A DNA stretch of 64,000 nt from Neckera pumila (Eukaryota > Streptophyta > Bryopsida > Hypnales > Neckeraceae), in assembly GCA_963969595.1 (NCBI GenBank), contig OZ018408.1:44703022-44767021 (forward strand), in the 5' to 3' direction. Below are positions 44,722 to 55,664 of this stretch, piece after piece. The first letter of the stretch is position 1. Every line of letters begins with the position of its first letter. Both the position numbers and the translations under genes were made by a program. The notes beneath the pieces are model-generated. The model saw only the letters and a list, made by a program, of their open reading frames with translations, was not told the origin of the DNA and ran no database searches.

Positions 44722-45942
44722 AATGTTCAATGAGCCATTTAAATTTTTTTAATTTTTTCTCCTTGACTGGTGACTGGCTTAATATACCTAAGCAAATTTG
44801 GTGGTAAAAAAAAGGAATTTTTATATTTTGGGAGATGTGTACAATTTCCAAATTTGACTGCAATTATACTTTTGTATTCCAAACAAGGATACCCATAGTC
44901 AAAAGTTTTATAAGGGAAATAGTCAAAATTGGATAAAAATGGGAAACATTACAAGGATCTCATTCTTTTTAAAATACAAAAAAAAATTTCAAAAAAATGC
45001 TCAAAGAATCTTAGCTTTAGCTTTAGAATGTTGTAATTAGGTGTGTTTATCTTACCTTCCCTAAGTAGGTGAAAATCTAGCAGGTGGATGATGAATGGTT
45101 GGATGATGAATGTTTTAAGGACCAGACAAATTGGGAAACTAGCTGAAATGGATGATGCGGAAACTAGTTGAAATGAATGATGTACACTCAAGAAGATTGT
45201 TAAAGATTTTATGTGCTTATTTTTTTGTGATGTGATGTTAATCACTAGGTGCTTTACAATTCCTGTGCAAGATTTTGAATCAATGCATGTGAAATGGGAA
45301 AAAAATGAAATTTGCTAAAATCAAAATCTTATACCTAGATTCTTCATAAAAAAAATTTGCTTCAAAAGCTTTGATTCTATATTTCCCTCCTTCTAGTCTC
45401 TTGAAGGGCTTAACCCACCTAAAGAAGTCATGGAGTCAAATTTTGTCTATAGTTTTTTTAGGAACTATAGAATATATATGAAAGAAGTACATCCAAGTGC
45501 TGCTACTCAATAATTGATGACTATTGAGCAAAGTTTTAAATGAATTCATGTCAAGATGGAGAAAAAAAGGGGGAAAAAATTACAAAAATAGAGATCTTAA
45601 ATCTAGAATATTCTCAAACCTTACTTAAGTTGGCCTCCAGATCTCTAAATTTAAGATAGGGACACCCAAATGCATTAGGTGCCTGAAAGCACTACTTGAT
45701 CAGATGTTCTTATCATATACATATCCTAAATCAAGATGTACTTAGTGCTCAAGAAATGATTTTAAAATATTTACTAGAAAAAAATTGACCTATCATAACT
45801 TTTGCATACGATATTCAATGCATGCTTTGTTGCGACGAAATCTCCTTTCAATTGCCAGTTATGACATAAAAAATTAGATCAGTCTAATACTAATATTAGA
45901 AACTATGCACACTAGAAAAATTGCCATTTTTTGGCATCCCTA
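44722..45942. other. AT-rich intergenic DNA, nothing seen
   Basis: No gene or complete repeat was recognised. The ORFs are short and low in complexity. Confidence 0.6.
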
Positions 45943-46274
45943 AGGTAGGTGGTTGTTAAAGCGACCCAGCTCTAAAAGAGATCTCAGCACAAAGGTACAT
46001 TTTGTTAAAAGCGATCTCAACACAAAGGTACATTTTGTTTTCTTCAATGTACCAACCGTATACATTTCAGGAGGGGTCGCTTTTAGTAACCACAATGTTT
46101 CAACTTCAAAAAACTGTGACTAATTCCACAAAGGTCCAAAAAATATGAAACCAGTTGGCTTAGATGCCAACTCCATTATTCTTCCCACAAAAATTTATTG
46201 AAATTGTTTCAAAGATTTTAGCTTTCCCTAAATGCAATTAGCTCTTAAAAGGTCGCTTTAAGAGCCACCTACCT
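45943..46274. mobile_element. MITE just upstream of the OXA1 gene
   Basis: It begins AGGTAGGTGGTTGTTAAAGC and ends GCTTTAAGAGCCACCTACCT, flanked by TA at 45941 and 46275. It ends about 115 bp before the OXA1 ATG, so it lies in or next to the promoter. A direct repeat AGCACAAAGGTACATTTTGT / CAACACAAAGGTACATTTTG is inside. Confidence 0.7.
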
Positions 46275-46389
46275 TACAGAGGGCTACGTTTTCCTCCCTC
46301 CCACAGCCCGAATTGCACCCCTGCAAGTGTTTCAAGCCACCAAGCGAATTGTTGCTCGCATGTAAGAAATCGCTGATCAGGTTTGCGCC

Positions 46390-49300
46390 ATGGCTGCCTT
46401 GGTGCGGCGTCTGCCCCGCAACAGCAGCAGCACCCGCTTCCTGCGAGCCAGGTCAGTGTCTCCTCTTCCCCGATCTCTTCCCATTCTGCCTTCGTCCTTC
46501 ATTTTTCACGTCTCTTGCTTCTTTCTCTCCCTGCTGCTGGCGCTCATCTTCCGAGCCATGACTCTCCGCCTGCCTGCAGCGGTGCTGCCTGTTTGCCTCC
46601 TCAGGACAGGGAAAGGGACGCGCATTACCGGGACACAGACCGTGACGCCGCTTCCATTTCCAGTCGATCGTTCGGAATTCGGGAATTAGGTCAGCAGCCC
46701 GTGAATTGGGTCAGCAGCTATGCGATCGGACGAGGGTTTGGATCGGGAGATTTAGGGTTTACGCGCCCCTGGAGTAGTGTGCGGTATGCGAGTACTGCAG
46801 CTGCTGTTACGGGGTTGCATTTTGTGGAAGGCGAGACAGGGGATATTGTACAAGCAGGGGTTGTGGATGGGCAGGTTGTGGCCGATCAGGTGGTGAATGC
46901 GGGAGCGGAGGCGTCGTCGTCTCCGTTGGGGGAAGTCGCTGCAGCTGTTGTGGATTGCTCGGCTCCGACTGCGGCGTTGCAGCATCTCATCGACTTTATT
47001 CACACGCAGGGGGGCTTGCCTTGGTAGGTTTGAATGTCCTCCTTGTAGACCTCTTCCTTCTGTTTGTAGTCCATGTTTTAAAATACTGCCATAATTAGGT
47101 CAATGGTTCTTGGCATTTTAGGATTTTTAGGGTTTAGGGCTGTAGCTTGAACGGTGCCAATGTGGCATTCGTTTTCCTCGTAATTTGAGTGCTGGAATTC
47201 GAGTGTTCATTTATTCAAATTGCGATTTCATCGACTTTCTTCACACGCAGGGTAGCTTGGTGTGTCCTCTTCCTTCTGTTTGTAGTCCATGTTTTTAACT
47301 ACTGCCATTAGGTCAACGATTCTTGGCATTTGGAGAGTGGTCAGGGTTTTAGGGTTTAGGGTTTAGGGCTGCAGCTTGAATGGTGCCAATGTGGGATTCG
47401 TTTTCCTCGTAATTGGAGTGTTGGAATTGGAGTGTTCATGTAATCAAATTGCGATTATCATGCATTATCGAGGGAGTTGTCACTTTTTGAGCTAGGGTTT
47501 CGTATAGGTTTACGCCTCATGCTTCGGGCTTCCCGTGATATCATGGCCCGGTCCTATGCCAAGGCGGAGGGCCGGGACATGTTGTCACGGGAAGCCCGAC
47601 GCATGAGGCGTGATCCTGCGTTTAGCACATTCTTTGGCACTCGTTACGATGCTTGGCATTGTAATCTCTAATTACAGTGCCTGGCACTGTCACCAGAGCC
47701 ATCCCACGAAATAACTTGACCAATTTTCTATAGGAGGTTGGTTGGAAAGATAATACTTAAAGTGGTTTTCAACCTCACTGAACCCCTTGTTATCTTTTCA
47801 TATGTGAGTGTTGTGAGGCATAAGGTAGGGACACTCAAAATCGCCACTTTTTGTACTGAGCAGAATTCCTATTATTAGAATGCCAAATTGGTATATGTTC
47901 TTGTTAGCAAATGAAAGAGGATACTGATGCTCGAAAGAATTCGTTACTTAGATACAGTATGCAAATGTTTTGCAAGTTTCAATGTGCGATTGGTAGATGA
48001 CCTAAAACCAAGACTTGTTTAGATGTTTCGGTGGGTTGCGTCCTCTAATCAATGTGTACCCATTGTCTAAGATGTTTGGTGACAATTTGGGGAGTCTCTG
48101 CCTTATATTGGAGTAAGTTGCAGTTCTCTAGTGATTGAGATGGTCTGTGGAACTGTACTGTTTCGTTTCAGTTTCGAAGAGTGGTTACATTGCTCTTATG
48201 AAAGGAAAGTGTATTGGGTGGAGTGTGGGCTGGACTAATAGTTCTAAGATTTTGTGGTGGCAGGTGGTTGTCGATTGCGGCTACAACAGTCGCAATCAGG
48301 ATCATGGTGCTGCCTGTCCTTGTGTTTCAGATGAAAGCCACAGCGCGACTGACGGTGAGAACTTGTCCTTGTTTTCACACTCATTTATACTTATAGTTCG
48401 GTATTGCAGATATATTGTAGCGATTATGGACGTTTGTTTGGAGCGTGTATATGTATGTTTCATGCTTCCTAATGTTCTTTTTCCTTCTTGTGCAGCTGAT
48501 GAGACCAGAGCTAGAACTTATTACCAAAAGTATCAAAGAAAGTGTATGTTTGCTTTGTCCTTTTTCACTCCTGTATCGTGTAGTTGTGTTTGCTTTCAAA
48601 ATATGCCTGGAAGAATTTCATAAACAACGTGGCTGCTTGAGAATGGCTAGGTTGCTGAAGCGAAGCAAGGGTTATTTTGTGCTCAATTAACCTACAGATT
48701 TAATCGAGTATTTATTGGGGAGACCTGTTTTCTGCCCTACTTGCAGGGTTACGATCCCAAGGTGACTGAAGTAAATCAGAAACGAATGAAGGATCTTTTT
48801 ACAAAGTAATTCCTTATTCCTTTTCTCTAGGTCAAACACTTGTACTTGATGTTAGTGGAGAGATCATAAATGAAGGCGATTTTTGTTCATACTTGGCTTA
48901 TCTTCAAAATAAGAGAGATTGCGATCAATTTATGTGCCAGTGTGTTCAAAGGCGACACAATGTAGACTCGTAAACTATTTCCATGCGTGTCATTGTGCAG
49001 GCACAAAACGAACCCGTTTATGCCGCTGGTGGGAGCATTTGTACAAGCTCCACTTTTCATCAGTTTTTTCTTTGCGGTGAGCAATATTTGTTGTTACTTG
49101 AATATCGTTCGTGGATTGGCATTAGCGAACTTTAGACGCTGTTTTGGAGGGGTTTTAATGGATCAGATGATGTTTGAAATGTTCTGTTCCAGTGATAGCA
49201 TGTTGGGGTTTACTGATTGAATTTTATATGGCTGGTTTCAGATACGAAACATGGCAGAAAAAGTTCCCTCATTTAAAGAGGGAGGTGCCTTATGGTTTAC

Positions 49301-50231
49301 TGATCTGACTACTTCTGATCCCTATTTCATCCTGCCGGTCATGAGTGGCCTTTGCACTCTTGCAACTATAGAGGTGATTCTTTCTACCTGTCGATGGTGT
49401 TCGTTGTGCCATAGCTTGGACCCTTGTTATTTTTGACCTCATATGTATGCTGATGATCCTATTTCTATCTCCAGCTGGGAGCCATGGATGGCATGCAAGG
49501 CCAACCGATGATAGGCAAAATGAAGATGTTCTTCAGAGGATTTGCAGTCCTTATTGTTCCTTTGACAGCCTCGTTTCCGAAGGTACAGTACCGCCATTGT
49601 CTACTCCGTGATGTGTTGAAGTATGTGGGTATGATTACGAGCAGTCAAGGTGGCTATCATGGAGTCGATCTGATCAAGCTGTCCAGTTCTATCATGTGTT
49701 GATGTTTCGAATGGACATTACTCTTGTGATGAAGTGACTTCGCTGGATGTACTTCCCCACTTTTACAGGCCTCACCATACTCACGCTCTTTGATAGTAGT
49801 TTTGTACACGTGTTTCCAATTGTCTTTTCAGTTTTGATAAGGTTTCCGTTTATGTTGGTTCGCAGGCTCTCTTCTGTTACTGGCTCACTACAAACATGTG
49901 CTCGTTAATCCAGACCACAGGCAAGAACTTGAAACCCTGGATCACACCTGTACCTGCATGTTTTTGTACAAATTTTGATACGAGTTCTATTGGAGTGTAT
50001 CGAAATAGTAGTATTTATGGAGAAGCTACTCATCTCAGACTAATTTGGACACTCCAAGTTTTAACATTTGTATCTATTTTGACAGTTCTACGCCAACCGG
50101 CCGTTAAGCGGGCTGTTGGCATCCCGGAGACGGTACACTTGGGAGCTCCGGCGACACCTGCGTCTTTGGCTACAGCTGTGACCCTGCCCAGCCCCCCTCC
50201 CAGAAGAGGAAAGAAATCGAAGAGATCATAG
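46390..50231 (+). CDS. OXA1: OXA1-type mitochondrial inner-membrane insertase, ten exons, about 406 aa
   Basis: This YidC/Oxa1/Alb3-family protein inserts mitochondrially made and some imported proteins into the inner membrane. Exons: 46390-46451, 46580-47023, 48264-48354, 48496-48543, 48747-48805, 49001-49076, 49242-49373, 49475-49582, 49866-49920, 50086-50231. The start MAALVRRLPRNSSSTRFLRA is Arg- and Ser-rich, as expected for a mitochondrial presequence. Core blocks follow the plant family: LPWWLSIAATTVAIR, QMKATARLTLMRPELE, GAFVQAPLFISFFFAIRNMA, VPSFKEGGALWFTDLTT, FPKALFCYWLTTNM. The tail is PAVKRAVGIPE then a basic KKSKRS end. The last intron is GC-AG (GCAAGA at 49921). The fit to OXA1 is better than to chloroplast ALB3 in the IRNMAEKVPSFKEGG region. 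Confidence 0.92.
46987..47455 (+). repeat. Tandem 241-bp duplication of the exon 2 tail and donor in OXA1
   Basis: Unit 1 (46987-47227) begins inside exon 2 at TCATCGACTTTATTCACACG and includes the GTAGGT donor. Unit 2 (47228 to about 47455) begins TCATCGACTTTCTTCACACG, and later blocks (CTCTTCCTTCTGTTTGTAGT, GGTTTAGGGCTG, CGTTTTCCTCGTAATT) repeat in order. In unit 2 the CCTTGGTAGGT junction is replaced by CTTGGTGTGTCC. Telomere-like GGGTTTAGGGTTTAGGG is at 47353-47369. Confidence 0.8.
47512..47611 (+). ncRNA. Candidate miRNA-like hairpin in OXA1 intron 2
   Basis: A 100-bp inverted repeat is centred between 47561 and 47562. The left arm ACGCCTCATGCTTCGGGCTT CCCGTGA pairs with the right arm TCACGGGAAGCCCGACGCAT GAGGCGT with one mismatch in the outer 27 bp. 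Pairing continues inward with more mismatches (ATCATGGCCCGG against CCGGGACATGTT). The arms have a short loop and high GC, unlike the AT-rich intron around them. It could equally be a small GC-rich MITE or foldback; expression is unknown. Confidence 0.4.
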
Positions 50232-52351
50232 TGTTTTATTATTTGAGTGTGGCATCTGCGAGGAGCACGATCCTCCAAAGGCTATGTCTCGATATTTTTT
50301 GAAGATTTCCACATAGGTGATCCGACACTTCCGAAAAGTGCTGATCTTTGCACAGTTATCAAAGTGAGTCCATTGATTCACAAGTTGAGTTTAGTCAAAC
50401 TTATGGAGCCAGTCTATTACTGCAAACCCCCATGTAGAACCGCTGTGCATTCATTTTGACTTGAGTTATATCCTTCGTTTTGAAGGATATCGATATATTC
50501 ATATTTTATACAAAACGATTTGGCACCATGTTATAGAACTTTTTACAAACCAAATGAGACAAGGGGTGGATAGAAGATAATTAGCTTATGGGGTGATCTA
50601 GTGTCCTAATTGTAAAGTGTTATTATTGAAATCTCGTTGGATTTTAGTTTAGATTTGGTAACATTGTTCCCAACATTGTAGAGATGTTTGTATTCCATTA
50701 CAGTTATCCATAAATGACTTATTATTTCATGTTAATTTGTTCCCTAAATGCTCATGACTATTGTCAAACAAAGGTTTGTTCTGAAATTTTTGATAATCAA
50801 AAGTGGTGCCAAACATTTCTAAAGTCGCATTACTTAAACTTGTGCCTTGTTATGGAGGTCTATTGCATATGCATGGTCTCATGGTCAATGTTCTCCAAGA
50901 ATCCAAAAGTTCTTAAAAGAGTTCACAAGTACAATTTGATTTCCAAAAAAGAGCTCTCATGAGTCATGACCATCTCACTTTTCTTGTACAAACTTGAACT
51001 TCTCATCCTCTCTTGAGAGCCTTGAGTAGGTAACTCTAATAGATTTTCAAAGCAACAAGAATACAATTACAACTTAATTTGAGTAATGAGTGTAACAAAA
51101 CTTTCAATATAACACCAATGGGGTCATTTTTTTGTCAATGAAGACTCCCACATCAATCCCAGATTCTTCCCATTCATCAACACTGAGTGAAAAATGTTTA
51201 ATGTCTCTTCATTCACATTGTCATCAACATGGTGTGCACCCGTACTTTGGCTGAACAAATGATCACATGTGGCACTCTGGAAAATTCAGACACTGGTCGA
51301 ATGCGATCATATATTGCTGATTGTACCCGCTGGCTGATCACAAATATGAGTTACACAGCAGCTCGCATTTAAGCCCATTTCCTTAGCACAACAAACTAGA
51401 TCTATTGCATTCTGTATCGACAGTACCCCCTTAAGGACGGAGATTTCCGGATCTTACGATGGCCAATTTAGATTGATCACATTGTTAAAAAACATAATCC
51501 CAAGAGGACTGAAACTGACTTAGCATCACTAGAATCAATCAAGACCATTGCATGTACTGGCCAGGAAAAAAATACAATTCAACAGAAGAAAGTCCTCAAG
51601 TGACCAACTAAAAAGTGCAAAAAAGAACATGAAGCCCAATTTGGGCCTCTTGGTGTATTAGGAATTAACTCAAAAGAGCTGATTGCTAGTACATGATTTG
51701 CAATGTACAATAAACCGGGATACAGAAGACGCAATAGCTCATTCAGAATGAACCTTAACATGCTACTGTTTCATATACAAGACTTTCAAAGCTATCCACC
51801 TCCCTCGAATAAGTCTAACCTTCTAATACCCACACTAGCCTCTCCGCAGAAGAAAATTCCCGTGGACTAACTTTGCAAAGAAACAGCACGCTTGACCTAA
51901 TTTATGGTGCTCCATCAACTCAAGTTCACTCCAATCCCAAACTGGCAATCCAAACCGGCATAGCATGTTCTCATACTAGATTCTCAACCTTCTAAAACAT
52001 AACAGTGGTGTGAAGCAGAAGGGCGAACGGTATCAGGACAAGAATCCCGAGTCCAAGGGTTCAGGGTTTTCACCAATTCCCAAACTCCGCTCCCGCGATG
52101 GCTAACCAAGCACGAGACTGACTTGCATAACTTCAAAGCACTCGCCAATGATGCCGTGTGTCGGTCTAACCTTCAAGATTCCCTTCTCAGTCGCCTGTTA
52201 AAAAGTGACACTCTGCCATACCACGCCTCGTCTACACCAGCTGCTCATTTGGTAAATGTGAAGCATTATGCTCGCCGCTAATGTTCTGCTTCGAAACTCG
52301 AGTTGAAATGCAATGCAAATGAAGGGAGTGCTGTGAGGCGGATTCATTGAT
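50232..52351. other. Intergenic region between OXA1 and the small gene
   Basis: It contains the OXA1 3' flank and the 3' flank of the small minus-strand gene. No other gene was recognised; ORFs are short without family motifs. Confidence 0.5.
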
Positions 52352-52513
52352 TCATTTGTGGTCGAGCTGTTTCAAGCGCTCTTCCACCGTGAGAGCCGCG
52401 GTGGCGGCCTTGCTGGCCTTGCGATCTGCAGAGGCCATGAGAATGCCGGCCAGAGTGCCCACGGCGCACACCATGAGCAAGCGCATGGAGCGCTTGTCAG
52501 CAGCCACGGACAT
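52352..52513 (-). CDS. Small single-span membrane protein, 53 aa, function unknown
   Basis: The protein starts MSVAADKRSMRLLMVCAVGT and ends EERLKQLDHK. Residues 10-29 are hydrophobic with small residues (one likely membrane span), followed by a basic SADRKASK turn and a short polar tail, so an N-in/C-out or tail-type small membrane protein is possible. The ATG at 52513 sits in a good context (CACCATGTCC). A longer open frame upstream begins only with GTG. It is a single exon with a telo-box about 75 bp upstream. I do not recognise the family. Support for being real comes from preserved coding in the partial tandem copy (57522-57674), where most differences lie in the tail. Confidence 0.6.
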   Translation of the reverse strand: MSVAADKRSMRLLMVCAVGTLAGILMASADRKASKAATAALTVEERLKQLDHK

Positions 52514-52584
52514 GGTGAGCGGCGGAGAGGGCGAGAAAGGACGTGTGGAAGAGCTCAAGACGGAAAGGAAGTGAAACCCCACGA

Positions 52585-52602
52585 TTTAGGGTTAGGGTTT
52601 TA
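52585..52602 (-). promoter_or_regulatory. Telo-box upstream of the small gene
   Basis: On the minus strand it reads AAAACCCTAACCCTAAA. Telo-boxes (AAACCCTAA) are common near the start of plant genes for translation and growth functions. The motif is kept in the duplicate copy at about 57739-57755. Confidence 0.5.
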
Positions 52603-53062
52603 GCTTTGCAATCAAATTGGCATCTAATATTCTAATAGAGTGCAAAGCAATGTTTTCTTCTTAGGCAATTAAAATGCCCAATTTCCTCAAAAATAAATGG
52701 GCAGTTTCAAGCCTATAGAAAAAAAAGAGGATAAATTTGTTAAAAAATTCCGGACTAGAATGATGGCTCTACACACTTGCCACAATGTTTCTAAAACTTC
52801 ATTTTGTCCATTGTGCAAAACTAGTACATAAAAAAATTGCTTACAAAAATTACATACTCAAAATGGGCCTCTTTCAATTCAAACCCCCTAAATGAAAGAG
52901 CCACGAAACTCAAAACTCATGAAAAAAAGGTCACATAATCATTTGTCCAAAAACAAAACCAAAAAACACTGGTGCAAAGTGTAACGATCTTATTCGTCAT
53001 AATTAGTTGAAGAATAGTTTAAAATGCCCATGACTTGAAAGCAAATCCAACACCTCTTTCAA

Positions 53063-53239
53063 TTACACTCCCAACAACACTTGTCCACAAATTATGAACA
53101 CCTTGTCCACAAGTTTTGAACAAGGATTGTTGGAAGCGAGATTGATAGAAACCTCATTATGAGGCACGGGCCAAATGAAGCGCACATAGAGAATGGAACC
53201 CGCGTCTTCACGACGACATTGGTTGACATCGTTTGACAT
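53063..53239 (-). other. Short ORF kept open in both duplication units
   Basis: On the minus strand ATG at 53239 opens 58 codons beginning MSNDVNQCRREDAGSILYVR. The same start and first 20 codons occur in unit B from 58407. Later codons diverge and the end differs. I do not recognise it. It may be a gene fragment carried along with the duplication; no splice context was found. Confidence 0.25.
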
Positions 53240-53370
53240 CAACCAAGAAACCAAGCCCAAGTGCCTTTGTGATGACTCTTTGAATTCAAAAGTATTTCAA
53301 TAGTCATTGTTTAGTTGATAGACTCGATTAGATTGTATCATACCGTAGTACAATCCTTTGACAATCTTTT

Positions 53371-53522
53371 AAGTTCATAACCGAGTTCATTATTCACAAT
53401 GAATGGCAAATTAGAAACTGACATATTGCCTTTCTTAAATTGTCCAAAGTTCATAACCGAGTTCATTATTCACAATGAATGGCAAATTAGAAACTGACAT
53501 ATTGCCTTTCTTAAATTGTCCA
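53371..53522. repeat. Exact 76-bp tandem duplication within unit A
   Basis: AAGTTCATAACCGAGTTCAT through CTTAAATTGTCC occurs twice back to back (53371-53446, 53447-53522) with no visible difference. Unit B has a single diverged copy, so this is a recent event in unit A. Confidence 0.9.
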
Positions 53523-53956
53523 AAGTCCAGACAGTGAATTAATTCTTCTACCTTTAACTAAGATAAATTGATAAGTTGATACAACTCAAAATTTGTTCCA
53601 AATGCAATTGTTCCAAATTCAACTCTAAATGTATTGTACATCGCAAACCAAGTCCTTTGAAAATTCATAGTTTATTCATACAAAACAAAAATCATTCATG
53701 CTAGGACAATATAAAATCTCTTTTTAATTGCCAATAAGATCACACATAATTTAGAATAGTTTTCTAATAGAAATTATGATCAATGTTTATTTGAAAAATT
53801 TAAAGAGCAGTTATTGAAGAGCATATTAATTCAACCATTCCATCTTTGTGCCACAAATCAAGATAATGGTGTCATTGTTGCAACCCTTGCATTTTATAAA
53901 TTACATATAGTCCGAGGAGATCACTTTTTGTAATTCAAGGTATGCTTTTGAGTTAA

Positions 53957-54442
53957 CCCCTAAAGGACCAAACACCATTTTTTGGCAACATAGCATTTTT
54001 CAATTCTATAATTAAATTGTTGACAATTTAGTATTTTGAGTCATTCTCTACCTTTTCCTACTTACTATTTTTTTCCTATACGTTATACAATTCCAAATGA
54101 TTTGAAAATTTTCAAGCATGTAGCCAACTTGCCTTGAAGAATGAATTTAAAGAGATACCACCATTATGGACATTTTTTTGTACAAATGTGACCTTGTAAA
54201 GGGCAGCTGCCCGGATTTTTGCAGTGATTAAAAAAGGATTTTTGTCAATTCAAACACTATTATCTTGCAATCCACATGGTGGAAAATTCTGAAATTTTTT
54301 CCACATCTTCTTAAAGCAGTGCACTCCAAGATCCTATGGTTACATGTGTTCAAAAATGTTTTTTTTTTAAGTTTGGTACTTGTATTAGAACTGGTAGTTT
54401 TGGAGCGGTTTTGGTGAAAACATAGTCAAAAACCTTTAGGGG
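53957..54442. mobile_element. piggyBac-like MITE (486 bp) with TTAA duplication and known empty site
   Basis: Ends CCCCTAAAGGACC and, inverted, CCTTTAGGGG, flanked by TTAA at 53953 and 54443. In unit B the matching site reads GAGTTAAGAGGGTATTTGAT, that is, a single TTAA without the element, which proves insertion with a 4-bp target duplication. Family blocks such as TTTTTCCACATCTTCTTA and AAGATCCTATGGTTACATGT are present. It is non-coding. Confidence 0.9.
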
Positions 54443-55664
54443 TTAAGAGGGTATTTGATGTGGGGCTATGTCCCTTCTTTACTGCATTTAAGATGACCCT
54501 ATTTTTACATAAAAAGCTATGAGGGGACAATTTTCAATATCCTATGGTTTTTGTAAATTCATTCATGCAGATTTTAAGTGGAGCTATCTTATATATAAAA
54601 TTTAAGTGTCTAATTTTTTCATTCCCCCACCCTTCTTCATAGTTTTTTTTCCTCTATTACATATATGTATAGAATATATACTATGAAATCAATAGCAATC
54701 ATTTAAATTCAAGTGCCATTGACCAAGTGGCAATTTTTAGCCCCCTAAAGGCAAAGTGTCAATTGAACGAACAATCAAAAAATTGGATAAGATCCTATGA
54801 AGTCAATTTTAGTTAAATGTTCATAAAATTTTGACTCAAGATGTGAACATTCATCCCCTAGTGGAAATATACTTTTTTTTCTACCCTAAACTTTATTGGC
54901 AACCCTTGCAATTTAGACATCTTTTGGGCATCTTTTGCAAAAACTTTCATCAACTATTGAAATTTGGCATTCATGTAACTAATAAAATGTGCCATACAAT
55001 TGTAAGAAAAAACATTCTATCACATCACATGTATATGAAATTACATTCTAAGAGAAGTCAAACTTTAATAGCTGAAAACCTTTTCTTCTAACCTCAAGCC
55101 CTCTTATCTTGCAATATATGAAGTCAAAGTTTTTGAAATGTTTCCCACATATTCCAAATGGTTGTCTTTAATATTTTACCATTTGGATGTAAAAGTAAAG
55201 AAATTTCCTCATTGCAAAAGAAATCATCAAAAAATGATAGTGCATTGCCAATGTACTTAACCTCCTTACATTGAAGGTTGATTTTGAGTAAGCTAGACTC
55301 CATACTTGCTTCTAATTTTTTCATGAGTGACCTAACATCATATATTTATGAATAGTCAAAAAACTCATCTTTGTGTAGACTTTTTACTGTGAGGGAGCTT
55401 GAATTGTGAAGTCTATTGACCCTAATTTACAAGAATGAAAAATAAATTCTTTTTTTCACATCAAATGTTAAAATCTTTCAATCCGCATCGTTGAATGGGC
55501 TAAAAAAAATTTCCACACATTGCCTTGACTATATAATACACTTTTTTATGGTTGGAATTCAAAAAATAACAATAATAATAATATATAATTTTGGACAATG
55601 CATCAAAAATTGGCAATTTTGGATTTTTCCTCTTCTAAAACATCCTCTAGCCTTTAGAGGTTAA

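Noticed and set aside
46383..47027. Continuous 214-aa ORF through OXA1 exon 2
   Set aside because: It reads through intron 1 and begins in another frame. Splicing 46451 to 46580 gives the presequence and joins exon 2 in the correct frame.
47353..47369. Interstitial telomere
   Set aside because: Only two to three TTTAGGG units are present, too short for a telomere remnant; more likely a telo-box-like motif in an intron.
47477..47671. ORF of 64 aa in OXA1 intron 2
   Set aside because: It runs through the inverted repeat at 47512-47611, so the frame is a by-product of the hairpin.
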